This document shows positions 1 to 7,436 of a DNA stretch of 64,000 bases, one piece after another. This stretch comes from Candidatus Obscuribacterales bacterium (GTDB lineage Bacteria > Cyanobacteriota > Vampirovibrionia > Obscuribacterales > Obscuribacteraceae): contig JACKCM010000005.1 of the NCBI GenBank assembly GCA_020634035.1, forward strand, positions 620,001 through 684,000, read 5' to 3'. A program made the translations under genes and the position numbers. The stretch's first letter is position 1. Each line of letters starts with the position of its first letter. Under the pieces are notes generated by a model that saw only the letters and a program-made list of their open reading frames with translations, searched no databases and was not told the origin of the DNA.

Positions 1-599
1 CCAAAATCGGCGACCGGGTTACCATACGGGAATATGCCACCATTCATAGAGCCACCAAAGAAGGTTTCACCACCGTCGGTGATGACTGCTTCTTGATGGC
101 TTATGTTCACATCGCCCATAACTGTCAGGTCGGCAAAGGTGTGATCATGGCTAACGCAGCCAGCCTGGCCGGCTATGTCGAAGTTGGTGACTACACAGTT
201 ATGTCCGGATTCGTGATTATCCATCAGAACGTAAGAATCGGCCGTATGTGCATGCTTTCCGGAATGACCGGCTCCAGGGTCGATCTGCCGCCTTTCACCA
301 ATCTCGATGGAAGACCTGCTATGGTTCGCGGAATCAATGCTCTTGGACTGAAGCGCAATCGCTTTGCTCCGGATCTGAGAACGGCTATAAAAGAGGCTTA
401 TCGCATTATCTATCGCACCGGTCTCAATAAATCCAACGCTCTCACAAAGGTCGAAGAAGAGATTCAACCGTTTGAAGAAGTCAAAGAGATTGTTGATTTC
501 TTCAAAAACAGCAAAAGAGGCTGCGCCAACGCTTTTGTTGAAGCGGGCGAAGGTGAGAACGGCCATAAGCAGGTCAAAGAATATTCCGATTTCAGCTAG
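1..599 (+). CDS. lpxA: UDP-N-acetylglucosamine O-acyltransferase (LpxA), 3' part
   Basis: Performs the first step of lipid A synthesis, moving a hydroxyacyl chain from acyl carrier protein to UDP-GlcNAc in the cytoplasm. The reading frame is open from base 3 with no start in the window, so about 65 N-terminal residues lie upstream and 198 residues are visible. Seen: left-handed beta-helix hexapeptide repeats, the family stretch REYATIHRAT, and HIAHNC, whose second His (codon 117-119) aligns with catalytic His125 of E. coli LpxA. The C-terminal helical part (GLKRNRF, AYRIIYRTG, VDFFKNSKRG) is also typical of LpxA rather than LpxD. It ends in TAG at 599. The next gene starts 43 bases later on the same strand and may be cotranscribed. 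Family assignment is firm; it implies an outer membrane with lipid A. Confidence 0.93.
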   Translation, partial: KIGDRVTIREYATIHRATKEGFTTVGDDCFLMAYVHIAHNCQVGKGVIMANAASLAGYVEVGDYTVMSGFVIIHQNVRIGRMCMLSGMTGSRVDLPPFTNLDGRPAMVRGINALGLKRNRFAPDLRTAIKEAYRIIYRTGLNKSNALTKVEEEIQPFEEVKEIVDFFKNSKRGCANAFVEAGEGENGHKQVKEYSDFS

Positions 600-642
600 T
601 ATTGAAGTATCGAGCAGAATCGTTTTGGAATGGTATCTCTAA

Positions 643-2052
643 GTGACATCTCAAGCTACTGAAAAGCCTTCCGAAGGGTCGGAAGACAAGCATGTCGGCT
701 ATGCCGCCGTGCTTCGCAATCCTCAGTTCATGAGTTTGTGGCTGGCTCAGATCTTTTCACAGTTTGCAGACCGGGCTGTGTTCGTGCTTTTCGTGGCGGT
801 GCTCACCACGGTGCAGCATTCTACAATTGCCGGAAGAGAGATCGGTGCCGCCCAGATGACGAGCTGGCTCTATGTCGCCTTTACTATTCCGGCAATTTTG
901 CTCAGTCCGGTGGCAGGAGTTTATGTAGATCGCTGGTCGAACAAGGCGGTTTTGATCGTCTCCAATATTCTTCGGGCCGGCTTCGTAGCTTTGATCGCCA
1001 CTGAATTCGTCAAACATTCGCCGACGGCCTCTTTCACTCTTGCTTTTCTTATATCAATAGGCTCTCAATTCTTTGCCCCTGCCGAGACCGCGTCCATCCC
1101 TAGATTGGTCAAAAAGAGCGATCTGCTCGCCGCCAATTCTCTATTTTTCACTACGATGATGATCGCCCTGGGCTTCGGCTTTGCCATCGGTGACCCGATA
1201 ATCTCCAGCACCGGAATCGGCAAAGCACCTTATGCCGTGGCTCTGGGATTCTTCATCGCCGCTCTGCTTCTGGTTGGTATCAGCGATAACAAACCATCTA
1301 AGACAGAGCGCGAGCCCTGGTGGGAAGAGCTTCGATTCGGCATCGCCTATATAGTCAATTCGCGAACGGTTTTTCGAGCGATCATCAAAATAACCATTCT
1401 CTTTTCGACGATCATCACCCTCAACATAATCGCCGTCGGTCTGGCTGAGCAGGTTCTGGAGCTAAAACCTCAGCAGTTCGGCTACATAGTGGCAGCTGCC
1501 GGACTGGGCATGGGTATCGGCAATTTCGTGGTCGGTCAGTTTTGTGCTCATATGAAGCCGCCGATTCTGGCTTTTACAGGGTTCTGCTTCTTGGGCTTGT
1601 TCATGAGTATGCTGGGAAGCTTAGGATTTATTAAGGACTACAGCCAGACCCTTCTGGGCTTACCGCATTTTTCTTTTGCCGGCATGCTTATTTTGATACC
1701 GCTGGGCATAGCAGTGCTAATCGGAATCTCTTGCGGTATGGTTGCAGTTCCGACTTATTCGGCGCTCCAGGCTGCCGTGCCTGAAGATTTGCGGGGCAAA
1801 GTTTTTGGAGCTCAGAATACGGCCATGTCCGCTGCCTCGACCATACCTGTGGTTCTCGCCGGAGTGGCTGCCGATAACCTGCCCGGTGGAGTTTCCACCA
1901 CTCTTCTGATCATCGGTATCCCCACCCTTTTAGCCGGTATTCACTATCTGAGGCAGGAATTCGCCTACCATGCCAACGGCGGCGATGGTGAGACCGAAGA
2001 GATTACCGCAGAGGTCGAGAGACGTGCCCGGGCTGAAAAAGGTAAGAGTTGA
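643..2052 (+). CDS. Major facilitator superfamily transporter (MFS_3/EntS-like)
   Basis: A 469-residue inner-membrane protein with about 12 hydrophobic segments. It carries the MFS loop signature between helices 2 and 3 in the form GVYVDRWSNK and a second half-repeat near the C terminus (AVPEDLRGKVFGAQN), the pattern of the EntS-like 'transmembrane secretion effector' branch, which usually exports small molecules. The start is GTG at 643. The cytosolic N terminus and the charged C-terminal tail (ITAEVERRARAEKGKS) suit an Nin-Cin topology. It follows lpxA by 43 bases and precedes a glycosyltransferase, so an envelope-related substrate is possible, but nothing in the sequence fixes the substrate. 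Confidence 0.8.
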   Translation: MTSQATEKPSEGSEDKHVGYAAVLRNPQFMSLWLAQIFSQFADRAVFVLFVAVLTTVQHSTIAGREIGAAQMTSWLYVAFTIPAILLSPVAGVYVDRWSNKAVLIVSNILRAGFVALIATEFVKHSPTASFTLAFLISIGSQFFAPAETASIPRLVKKSDLLAANSLFFTTMMIALGFGFAIGDPIISSTGIGKAPYAVALGFFIAALLLVGISDNKPSKTEREPWWEELRFGIAYIVNSRTVFRAIIKITILFSTIITLNIIAVGLAEQVLELKPQQFGYIVAAAGLGMGIGNFVVGQFCAHMKPPILAFTGFCFLGLFMSMLGSLGFIKDYSQTLLGLPHFSFAGMLILIPLGIAVLIGISCGMVAVPTYSALQAAVPEDLRGKVFGAQNTAMSAASTIPVVLAGVAADNLPGGVSTTLLIIGIPTLLAGIHYLRQEFAYHANGGDGETEEITAEVERRARAEKGKS

Positions 2053-2149
2053 GCCGGGACGCTCAATGTTGTAAAGTGTTGGTTTGCCTTAATGTATTTC
2101 TTCTTATAATGGATAGAATACTGATAGGTCACTGAGTGTCGGGAAACCC

Positions 2150-3553
2150 ATGAGAAACCGAATCATCCTGATTGGTCTTACAATCCTCGTCTGGGCGGCT
2201 TTGAAAGCCGTCGACCGTTTCGTCACAGGTCCGGAGCTTCTATTTCTGCTCTGCATAGCGCTTGGCCTAATGGTCACCCACAGTCTCTGGCTCTACTCGG
2301 CCCAATCAGAATGGCAGAAGAAAGCCCGTCGTTATCTGCGTAGCAGATTGAAGAATGCTGTCAGAAAGATTTTGAGAAACCGCAGTCGCCTCGAAAAGGA
2401 GAGCGAACGCAAGAAGATCGCTCGCTGGCAGGCTCAATTAGACGCCGGTTCCTGGAACCCCCAGATCGATATCTTCGTATCTGCCAAAAACGAATCGGCT
2501 GCTATAGAAAACACTGTCCGCAATCTTTTTAAAATTGACTATGACCCGTTTATCGTCTGGGTTATAGATGACTGCTCCGATGATGATATGCCGAAGATTC
2601 TCGAGGGTCTCAAAGACGAGTTCGAGAATTTGCGTGTTATCCATCGAAAACCCGGCTCTTATCCGGGCAAATCGGCCGCTCTCAATGATGCCCTGCCGCT
2701 CTCCCGCGGTGAAGTAATTGCTGTATTCGATGCCGATGCCTATGTGGCGCCGGACTTCTTCAACCGTATGCTGCCGGTTCTGGCTCCGGAGCATGTCGGT
2801 GCCGTCCAGGCCCAGAAACGAATCTATGAGCATCAGAAAGGCTTTCTAGTAGAGTGTCAGGCATCGGAATATGCCACCGACACTTATTTCCAGGTAGGTA
2901 GAGATATTATCGGCGGCGCTGTAGAGCTGCGTGGTAACGGAGAGATGATCAAGCGTCAGGCTCTTATCGATGTCGGTGGTTGGAATAACAAAACCCTCAC
3001 CGATGATCTCGATTTGAGTATGCGGCTCCTGGTCAGCAACTGGGATATCAAATTCTGTCCCAACGCTCATGTTTTTGAAGAGGCGGTTACAAGATTGCCT
3101 GCTTTGATCAAACAAAGAAGAAGATGGGCCGAGGGCAGTATCAGAAGATACCTGGATTACATCTTTCCTCTCAACTCGCCGACAAGGCTTTCTCTGGTCG
3201 AGAGAATAGACACCCTGGCATTCACTGTCTATTTCGTGGTGCCGGCTCTGCTTATGCTGGAGCTCACTTCTGAGTTGATTCGATTCTCTACCGGTGTCCC
3301 TACATACGGTAGCTTTTTAGCGTTGATAGTTATCGCCGTATTCTGGATCTCGCAGATCAATTTCTTCGTGTCTATTCGCCTCTACAGGAAGCTTCCTTTC
3401 TGGAGAGCGCTCTTCCACAGCATTGCCGTGATCGCTTACGTCTACGCCCACTGGGTACCCTGTATCGTTATCTCGTTCGGGCAGATCTTGTTTGGCAAAA
3501 AAGCTTCGACCTGGCATCGCACCGAACATGCCGGACATACCTCGATGAATTAG
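2150..3553 (+). CDS. Membrane family-2 glycosyltransferase, processive type
   Basis: A 467-residue GT2 enzyme expected to polymerise or transfer sugars at the inner membrane. Two hydrophobic segments open the protein (residues about 3-25 and 28-50). A basic linker leads into the GT-A domain, with the nucleotide-binding Asp in VWVIDDCSDDD, the metal-binding DxD as FDADA (about residue 192), the acceptor/catalytic TDDLDLSMRL and the processive-enzyme motif QRRRW. Three membrane segments follow. This order matches poly-GlcNAc synthase, cellulose synthase-like and hyaluronan synthase-like enzymes. No polysaccharide deacetylase or export partner is adjacent, so the product cannot be named. The ATG at 2150 follows GGGAAACCC. 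Confidence 0.85.
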   Translation: MRNRIILIGLTILVWAALKAVDRFVTGPELLFLLCIALGLMVTHSLWLYSAQSEWQKKARRYLRSRLKNAVRKILRNRSRLEKESERKKIARWQAQLDAGSWNPQIDIFVSAKNESAAIENTVRNLFKIDYDPFIVWVIDDCSDDDMPKILEGLKDEFENLRVIHRKPGSYPGKSAALNDALPLSRGEVIAVFDADAYVAPDFFNRMLPVLAPEHVGAVQAQKRIYEHQKGFLVECQASEYATDTYFQVGRDIIGGAVELRGNGEMIKRQALIDVGGWNNKTLTDDLDLSMRLLVSNWDIKFCPNAHVFEEAVTRLPALIKQRRRWAEGSIRRYLDYIFPLNSPTRLSLVERIDTLAFTVYFVVPALLMLELTSELIRFSTGVPTYGSFLALIVIAVFWISQINFFVSIRLYRKLPFWRALFHSIAVIAYVYAHWVPCIVISFGQILFGKKASTWHRTEHAGHTSMN

Positions 3554-4044
3554 TCGAGAGGCTTATAAATCCAGGTTTTCTGATAAAGATGCATCCGGCT
3601 TTGCGGATAGAAAAAAAATCGAATTGATTTAAAACTGATCGAATTGATCTGACGGCTTGCCGGAAATCATGCGAACTCAGCTTATGGTGCAGGTTTTGCG
3701 GGATACCATATATGCCACCAGGTACCACGATACCTTAAGTGGTACTACGCGAAGTTGCTCTTGCCAACTCAGAAAGGCTACAAGTCAAGAGAATCCGCTT
3801 GGTATCATGACATTCAAACGTATGTGCTTCCACCGTAGGTTGGATATATCCCTTGAAAAGCTGTTTCGAACAAAACAAATTTTTTACAAGTGAGAACATA
3901 CGCGAAATACCAGGTAAATTCAGTGTTTGAGCTTTCCTACTACAAAATTCAACATATTCGTTATAGACCTATATTTGAAATTGGGTAAAATTGGTATGTT
4001 CACGGCCTGGTGGTCTTGGACATTGGTCGATTGGTTACTAGAAG
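3554..4044. other. Intergenic region with a small hairpin, no supported gene
   Basis: About 490 AT-leaning bases separate the glycosyltransferase from the secreted-protein cluster. I see no credible coding frame: the short open frames lack a ribosome binding site and family features. A seven-base-pair inverted repeat, GTACCAC at 3722-3728 with GTGGTAC at 3739-3745, could form a ten-base-loop hairpin. The promoter of the downstream four-gene cluster is presumably in the last 150 bases, but I could not find a convincing -35/-10 pair with normal spacing. Confidence 0.5.
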
Positions 4045-4056
4045 ATGGAGAAGCGC

Positions 4057-4446
4057 ATGCTTAAAAAATTAGCGTCCTCTTTCCTTATCGCCACCGCTAT
4101 GGTTGGCACGATGGCTGCTCCGTCCCACGCTGACGAAGACACCTTCAAGCAGATCGTATTTCTGCCTGTAAGACTTGTCGGATCCGGCGTAGGAACCGTT
4201 GTTGGCGTACCCCTGGGTATGGTCAAGGATGGTACCAGGGGCTCCATCATGGCTACCAAATGGGTTGCCGATAAGTTAGGAAACGAAGATGGAACACCTC
4301 ATCAAGTAGTCGGCGGTATCGTCGGCGGACCTTGGGGTCTTGTTGGTGGTGGTGCATATGGTGTGTTTGATGGCGGTTGGCACGGAATGAAAACAGGTTT
4401 CGAGCAGCCCTTCAGCAAAGACGCCTTCACTTTCAAAGATGAATAA
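4057..4446 (+). CDS. Small secreted glycine-rich protein, paralogue 1 of 4
   Basis: A 129-residue protein of unknown function. An ATG at 4045 is also in frame, but the ATG at 4057 is preferred because GGAG at 4047-4050 lies six bases before it and it gives a compact signal peptide (MLKKLASSFLIATAMVG, cleavage near APSHA-DED). The mature part has two glycine-spaced hydrophobic stretches (GVGTVVGVPLGMV and GGIVGGPWGLVGGGAYGV) resembling glycine-zipper membrane segments. It ends in a block shared with the next three genes: GWHGMKTGFEQPFS followed by an aromatic and acidic tail. Likely exported to the periplasm or outer membrane. The NEDG motif before the second Gly block recurs in paralogue 4. 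Confidence 0.75.
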   Translation: MLKKLASSFLIATAMVGTMAAPSHADEDTFKQIVFLPVRLVGSGVGTVVGVPLGMVKDGTRGSIMATKWVADKLGNEDGTPHQVVGGIVGGPWGLVGGGAYGVFDGGWHGMKTGFEQPFSKDAFTFKDE

Positions 4447-4488
4447 TCAAAGAAAGTTTGCATCGGACTAATTATGGTTGTATTACGA

Positions 4489-4515
4489 GAGGGTGGTTGC
4501 TAAGCTACCATCCTC
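4489..4515 (+). other. Leader hairpin before secreted paralogue 2
   Basis: GAGGGTGGT (4489-4497) can pair with ACCATCCTC (4507-4515), nine pairs with one G-T wobble. Inside it a further GC/GC pairing closes a TAA loop. It sits 14 bases before the GGAG ribosome binding site of the downstream gene and has no U-tract, so a role in mRNA stability or differential expression inside the cluster is more likely than termination. Confidence 0.4.
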
Positions 4516-4537
4516 GAGGGCCAAAATTGGAGAAACA

Positions 4538-4933
4538 ATGAAAAAGAAGTTATTAGCCTTGATGACAGCCGGTATGCTGGCCGCCAGCATGACTGCTCCT
4601 GCTATGGCAGATGACAGCACCCCTCTGGGCGCTGTGGGCAGCTTGCTCGGTTCGACAACCGCTACTATCGTAGACGTACCGGAAGGTATCCTCTACCACT
4701 CTCTCTACAACTGCCCGCTGAAGACTACTCAATATCTGGTCGAAGCATTCGGTGGTGGAGCCACTGGCGGAGCCAGATTCGATCAGCTCGTAGTGAGTTC
4801 GGTCATCGGTATTCCTGTAGGTTTCCTCTGGGGAATTCCTTACGGCGCCATCAGAGGTGGCACCCACGGTATGACCTCCGGTTGGGAAAAACCCTTCAGC
4901 ACCGAATCCTATATTGTTATCGAAGAAAACTAG
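4538..4933 (+). CDS. Small secreted glycine-rich protein, paralogue 2 of 4
   Basis: A 131-residue protein, function unknown. The start is placed at ATG 4538, with GGAG at 4529-4532; a longer frame from a TTG at 4478 would put 20 residues before an otherwise perfect signal peptide (MKKKLLALMTAGMLAASMTA, cleavage near APAMA-DDS). The mature protein has a hydrophobic Gly/Ser stretch (GAVGSLLGSTTATIVDVPEG), a middle segment with one Cys, then the conserved second half: IGIPVGFLWGIPYGAIRGG and THGMTSGWEKPFS with tail SYIVIEEN. Clearly homologous in its C-terminal half to paralogues 1 and 3. Same strand and close spacing indicate one transcription unit. Confidence 0.78.
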   Translation: MKKKLLALMTAGMLAASMTAPAMADDSTPLGAVGSLLGSTTATIVDVPEGILYHSLYNCPLKTTQYLVEAFGGGATGGARFDQLVVSSVIGIPVGFLWGIPYGAIRGGTHGMTSGWEKPFSTESYIVIEEN

Positions 4934-5008
4934 GACAACACCTGCGTTTTAGCTAAGGAAGAGCCAATTCTTGGCATTACCGGGACATCACTGGAAAGTG
5001 GGGGAAAA

Positions 5009-5413
5009 ATGAAAAATAAGACTCTTGGTCGAATAGTCCTCTCGATGGCTATGATGGCTTCGGCCACAGCGCCCGCGATGGCACTCGACTACGAAGCAAA
5101 GCCCATTATGTGGTTATTGCAAGCACCATTCAGAACTGCTGGTGCGCTCACCGGAGCAGCTGTTTCCGGCGGAGTTTCTGGTCCTATCGATGATGGTTAC
5201 CACTGGTTTCTGAAAGGAACCCAGCATGTAGCTGGTAAATTCGGCGACGAAGAAGGCGCCGGACAAATCGCTGCAGCGGTACCGATCGGTGGATCCACAG
5301 GAATGGTTCTCGGTGGCGCCCATGGCGTTTACCGTGGCTTCTTCCATGGATTCAAAAAGGGTTGGGAAAAGCCGTTTAGTCGCTGGTCCTACATCACAAT
5401 GGAAGAGAAGTAA
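5009..5413 (+). CDS. Small secreted glycine-rich protein, paralogue 3 of 4
   Basis: A 134-residue protein, function unknown. A GGGGGA ribosome binding site lies just before ATG 5009. Signal peptide MKNKTLGRIVLSMAMMASAT is cleaved near APAMA-LDY. The mature part repeats the family plan: a first Gly/Ala hydrophobic stretch (GALTGAAVSGGVSGPIDDG), a short charged linker (FGDEEGAG), a second stretch (GGSTGMVLGGAHGVYRG) and the signature FFHGFKKGWEKPFS with tail YITMEEK. The tail is the closest match to paralogue 2. The pre-signal leader contains two more small hairpins (GCCAA/TTGGC and CACT/AGTG), as in the leader of paralogue 2. Confidence 0.78.
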   Translation: MKNKTLGRIVLSMAMMASATAPAMALDYEAKPIMWLLQAPFRTAGALTGAAVSGGVSGPIDDGYHWFLKGTQHVAGKFGDEEGAGQIAAAVPIGGSTGMVLGGAHGVYRGFFHGFKKGWEKPFSRWSYITMEEK

Positions 5414-5460
5414 TCTCTACCTAACAAGTAAGCGTTTTCTAGGAAGAATGGTGAAAATAA

Positions 5461-5907
5461 ATGCATAAAAAGCTATTAACATCACTCATTGCAGCAGGAA
5501 TGCTCCTGTCAATGGCTGCTCCAAGCTTTGCTTATCCAGAGCGTCCGGAGTCTGCAAGAGTGTATTACGAACTCTGGTACTTCCCAATGCGGGTCCTTAG
5601 TATGATTACTACCACCGCGTGGGACGTTCCTACAGCTACATTCCAGGACTCAGTCAAGGGAACCATTGGTGGAACCAAAATGGTCGCCCGTAACCTGGGT
5701 AATGAGGATGGACCTTACCATCTGGTCGCAGGCTCCCTCGTTGGCGCCCCGGTCGGAATGGTTGCCGGTGCCCTTTATGGTGCTGGTCATGGTGCTGCCT
5801 ACGGGATGCATCACGGATTTGTTGGATATCCTAGCCCTCACAGCGGAAGTCACTCGATGATTTTCCAGGGTAAAGGATTTGTAGTGCCGTACGACGACAA
5901 CTACTAA
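5461..5907 (+). CDS. Small secreted glycine-rich protein, paralogue 4 of 4 (divergent C terminus)
   Basis: A 148-residue protein, function unknown. Signal peptide MHKKLLTSLIAAGMLLSMAA with cleavage near APSFA-YPE. The mature region contains WYFPMRVLSMITTTAWDVP, the block RNLGNEDGPYHLV shared with paralogue 1 (KLGNEDGTPHQVV), then a Gly/Ala hydrophobic stretch. The final block is changed: instead of GWEKPFS it has GMHHGFVGYPSPHSGSHS, rich in His and Ser, and the last residues are acidic/aromatic (YDDNY). The His content could bind metal, but that is speculation. Last gene of the four-gene cluster; a long hairpin follows. Confidence 0.75.
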   Translation: MHKKLLTSLIAAGMLLSMAAPSFAYPERPESARVYYELWYFPMRVLSMITTTAWDVPTATFQDSVKGTIGGTKMVARNLGNEDGPYHLVAGSLVGAPVGMVAGALYGAGHGAAYGMHHGFVGYPSPHSGSHSMIFQGKGFVVPYDDNY

Positions 5908-5953
5908 ATCTCTCAGTCCTGAAGTAATCCTAGAGAATTATTGGCTCATAATT

Positions 5954-5987
5954 TGAGTAAGTGTGGTCGAAAGATCACACTTACTCA
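5954..5987 (+). terminator. Long perfect hairpin ending the secreted-protein cluster
   Basis: TGAGTAAGTGTG (5954-5965) pairs perfectly with CACACTTACTCA (5976-5987). The inner GTC/GAT adds three more pairs (one G-T) and closes a GAAA tetraloop, about 15 pairs in all. No clean U-tract follows (GTTGTGTATGG), so it may be a terminator of reduced strength or a 3'-end stabilising stem. It begins 46 bases after the last gene of the cluster. Confidence 0.6.
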
Positions 5988-6129
5988 GTTGTGTATGGAG
6001 TTTTATTATCAGAGGCCACAATAACTGTAGTAAGAGATATTTCTACTTATTCAGGGAATATCAGATCTTGATACGGTAATATTTGGGCGTTTGGCGCTGT
6101 TTTGACAGCCAGGGTAGCTTGGGCGTTTT

Positions 6130-7434
6130 ATGGAAATTGCTAGAGAGAGAAGAGCCGGACCGAAGCGAATAGGGGAGCTTCTGGTGGCAGCCGGTGTCAT
6201 CCGTCAGGAGGTTCTGATGGAGGCTTTGCAGGTGGCTAAGAAGTCGAGCACACCTGTCGGTCGAGTGTTGATGACGATTGGCGAGCTATCGGAAAGAGAT
6301 CTTCTGGCTGCTATCGAAGTGCAATCTATGATCCGAGAGAATCTGATCTCTGCCGAATTTGGGGTCAGAGTGCTGAATGTCTGTATCAAAGGGCGGCTCT
6401 CCCTCGACGACTCTTTTCGCCGGCTCGGTTACAATCCGCCCGAAGCCAGAGATATGGTTCCTTCGGGAGAACTGGGCAACTTGCTGCTTGATGCCGGACT
6501 GGTTTCAAGAGAGATTCTCGAGCAGTGTATGCGCCAGAGCGAAGAGAACAATCTGCCTCTCGGTCGTTGTCTTGTTCTGGCCAGAGCAATAACCTCGCAT
6601 ATTCTCGCAAACGCGCTCACCGCCCAGGTTCTGGTCAGAGATGGCAAGGTCACCTACGAGCAAGCAGTGGCCGGTCTTGCCCAGGCGAAAATGAAGCAGC
6701 AGTCCATAGAAAAATCCCTGTCCGAAACCGGCAATTTCAGCATGCCGGAAGCCAAACTGAAAGTCGGAGAGCTTCTCTCCCAGGCCGGTCTGGTAAGCGA
6801 GTCGGACAAGGTTTCTGCCATAGAAAAGGGCCTGGTCGAAAATCAGCCTGTCGGTCAGGTTCTGGTGCAGTCGGGCATGATCTCTCCATCTGCCCTGGAT
6901 GAGAGCTTGAAGCTTCAGAAACTGGTCAATGATGGTGAACTGAATACTATGCAGGCCGCTGAGATTCTGCGTCAGGCAAACAGCCGGGGCGTTCCTGTCG
7001 AAGTGGTTATGACCGAGAAGACTCACAAGGCCGAAGAGATAGGCGCTGTCAACAAGGTGATGCATCTGGTAAGAAGAGCTCGCTTTTTAGATCCCGAAGA
7101 GTTGTCCCGGGCTGAGAAAACAGCCTCTCAACTGCAGATCTCACTGGGAGAGGTGATTCTCTCCAAAGATTTGGTAGAGAAGAAACTGCTTGATTCTGCC
7201 GCCCAGGGCATGAAACTGGTGGAGAAGGGCATTATCTCGGAACAACATCTGATCAAGGTGCTGGAGGCTTGCAAGCGTACTGGTATGGGCTTCAGTGATG
7301 CCCTCGAATCTGTACCGCCTGATTTCGTTCTGGAAGAGGAGCGAGTCTCGACCCGAGAGCAGGCTCCTGCGCCTGACGAAGAGCAAGACAAGAAAGGCTT
7401 CCTCGGTGGACTTTTCGGTAAGTTCAAAAAATAG
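6130..7434 (+). CDS. Stand-alone MshEN-like (GspE N-terminal) repeat protein
   Basis: A 434-residue soluble protein made of four copies of a roughly 90-residue unit resembling the N-terminal domain of type II secretion/type IV pilus ATPases (GspE_N/MshEN). Unit starts: RIGELLVAAGVI (about residue 16), ELGNLLLDAGLV (115), KVGELLSQAGLV (212) and a degenerate fourth unit near 300. Each has the pattern (R/K)LGxLLxxAGLhxxxxLxxAL and a second half LPxGRxLVxxGxI. No Walker motifs are present, so it is not an ATPase. The C terminus is a short amphipathic tail (GFLGGLFGKFKK) that could touch membrane. In MshE-type proteins such domains bind c-di-GMP; a binding or scaffold role here is inference. CAGGGTAG lies 12 bases upstream of ATG 6130. 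It ends two bases before convergent hemH. Confidence 0.75.
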   Translation: MEIARERRAGPKRIGELLVAAGVIRQEVLMEALQVAKKSSTPVGRVLMTIGELSERDLLAAIEVQSMIRENLISAEFGVRVLNVCIKGRLSLDDSFRRLGYNPPEARDMVPSGELGNLLLDAGLVSREILEQCMRQSEENNLPLGRCLVLARAITSHILANALTAQVLVRDGKVTYEQAVAGLAQAKMKQQSIEKSLSETGNFSMPEAKLKVGELLSQAGLVSESDKVSAIEKGLVENQPVGQVLVQSGMISPSALDESLKLQKLVNDGELNTMQAAEILRQANSRGVPVEVVMTEKTHKAEEIGAVNKVMHLVRRARFLDPEELSRAEKTASQLQISLGEVILSKDLVEKKLLDSAAQGMKLVEKGIISEQHLIKVLEACKRTGMGFSDALESVPPDFVLEEERVSTREQAPAPDEEQDKKGFLGGLFGKFKK

Positions 7435-7436
7435 AA

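Noticed and set aside
3657..3893. Small plus-strand open frame before the secreted-protein cluster
   Set aside because: No ribosome binding site, odd composition, and it overlaps a hairpin; treated as non-coding.
6130..7434. Type II secretion or pilus assembly ATPase
   Set aside because: Only the N-terminal-type units are present; no Walker A/B, Asp or His boxes.
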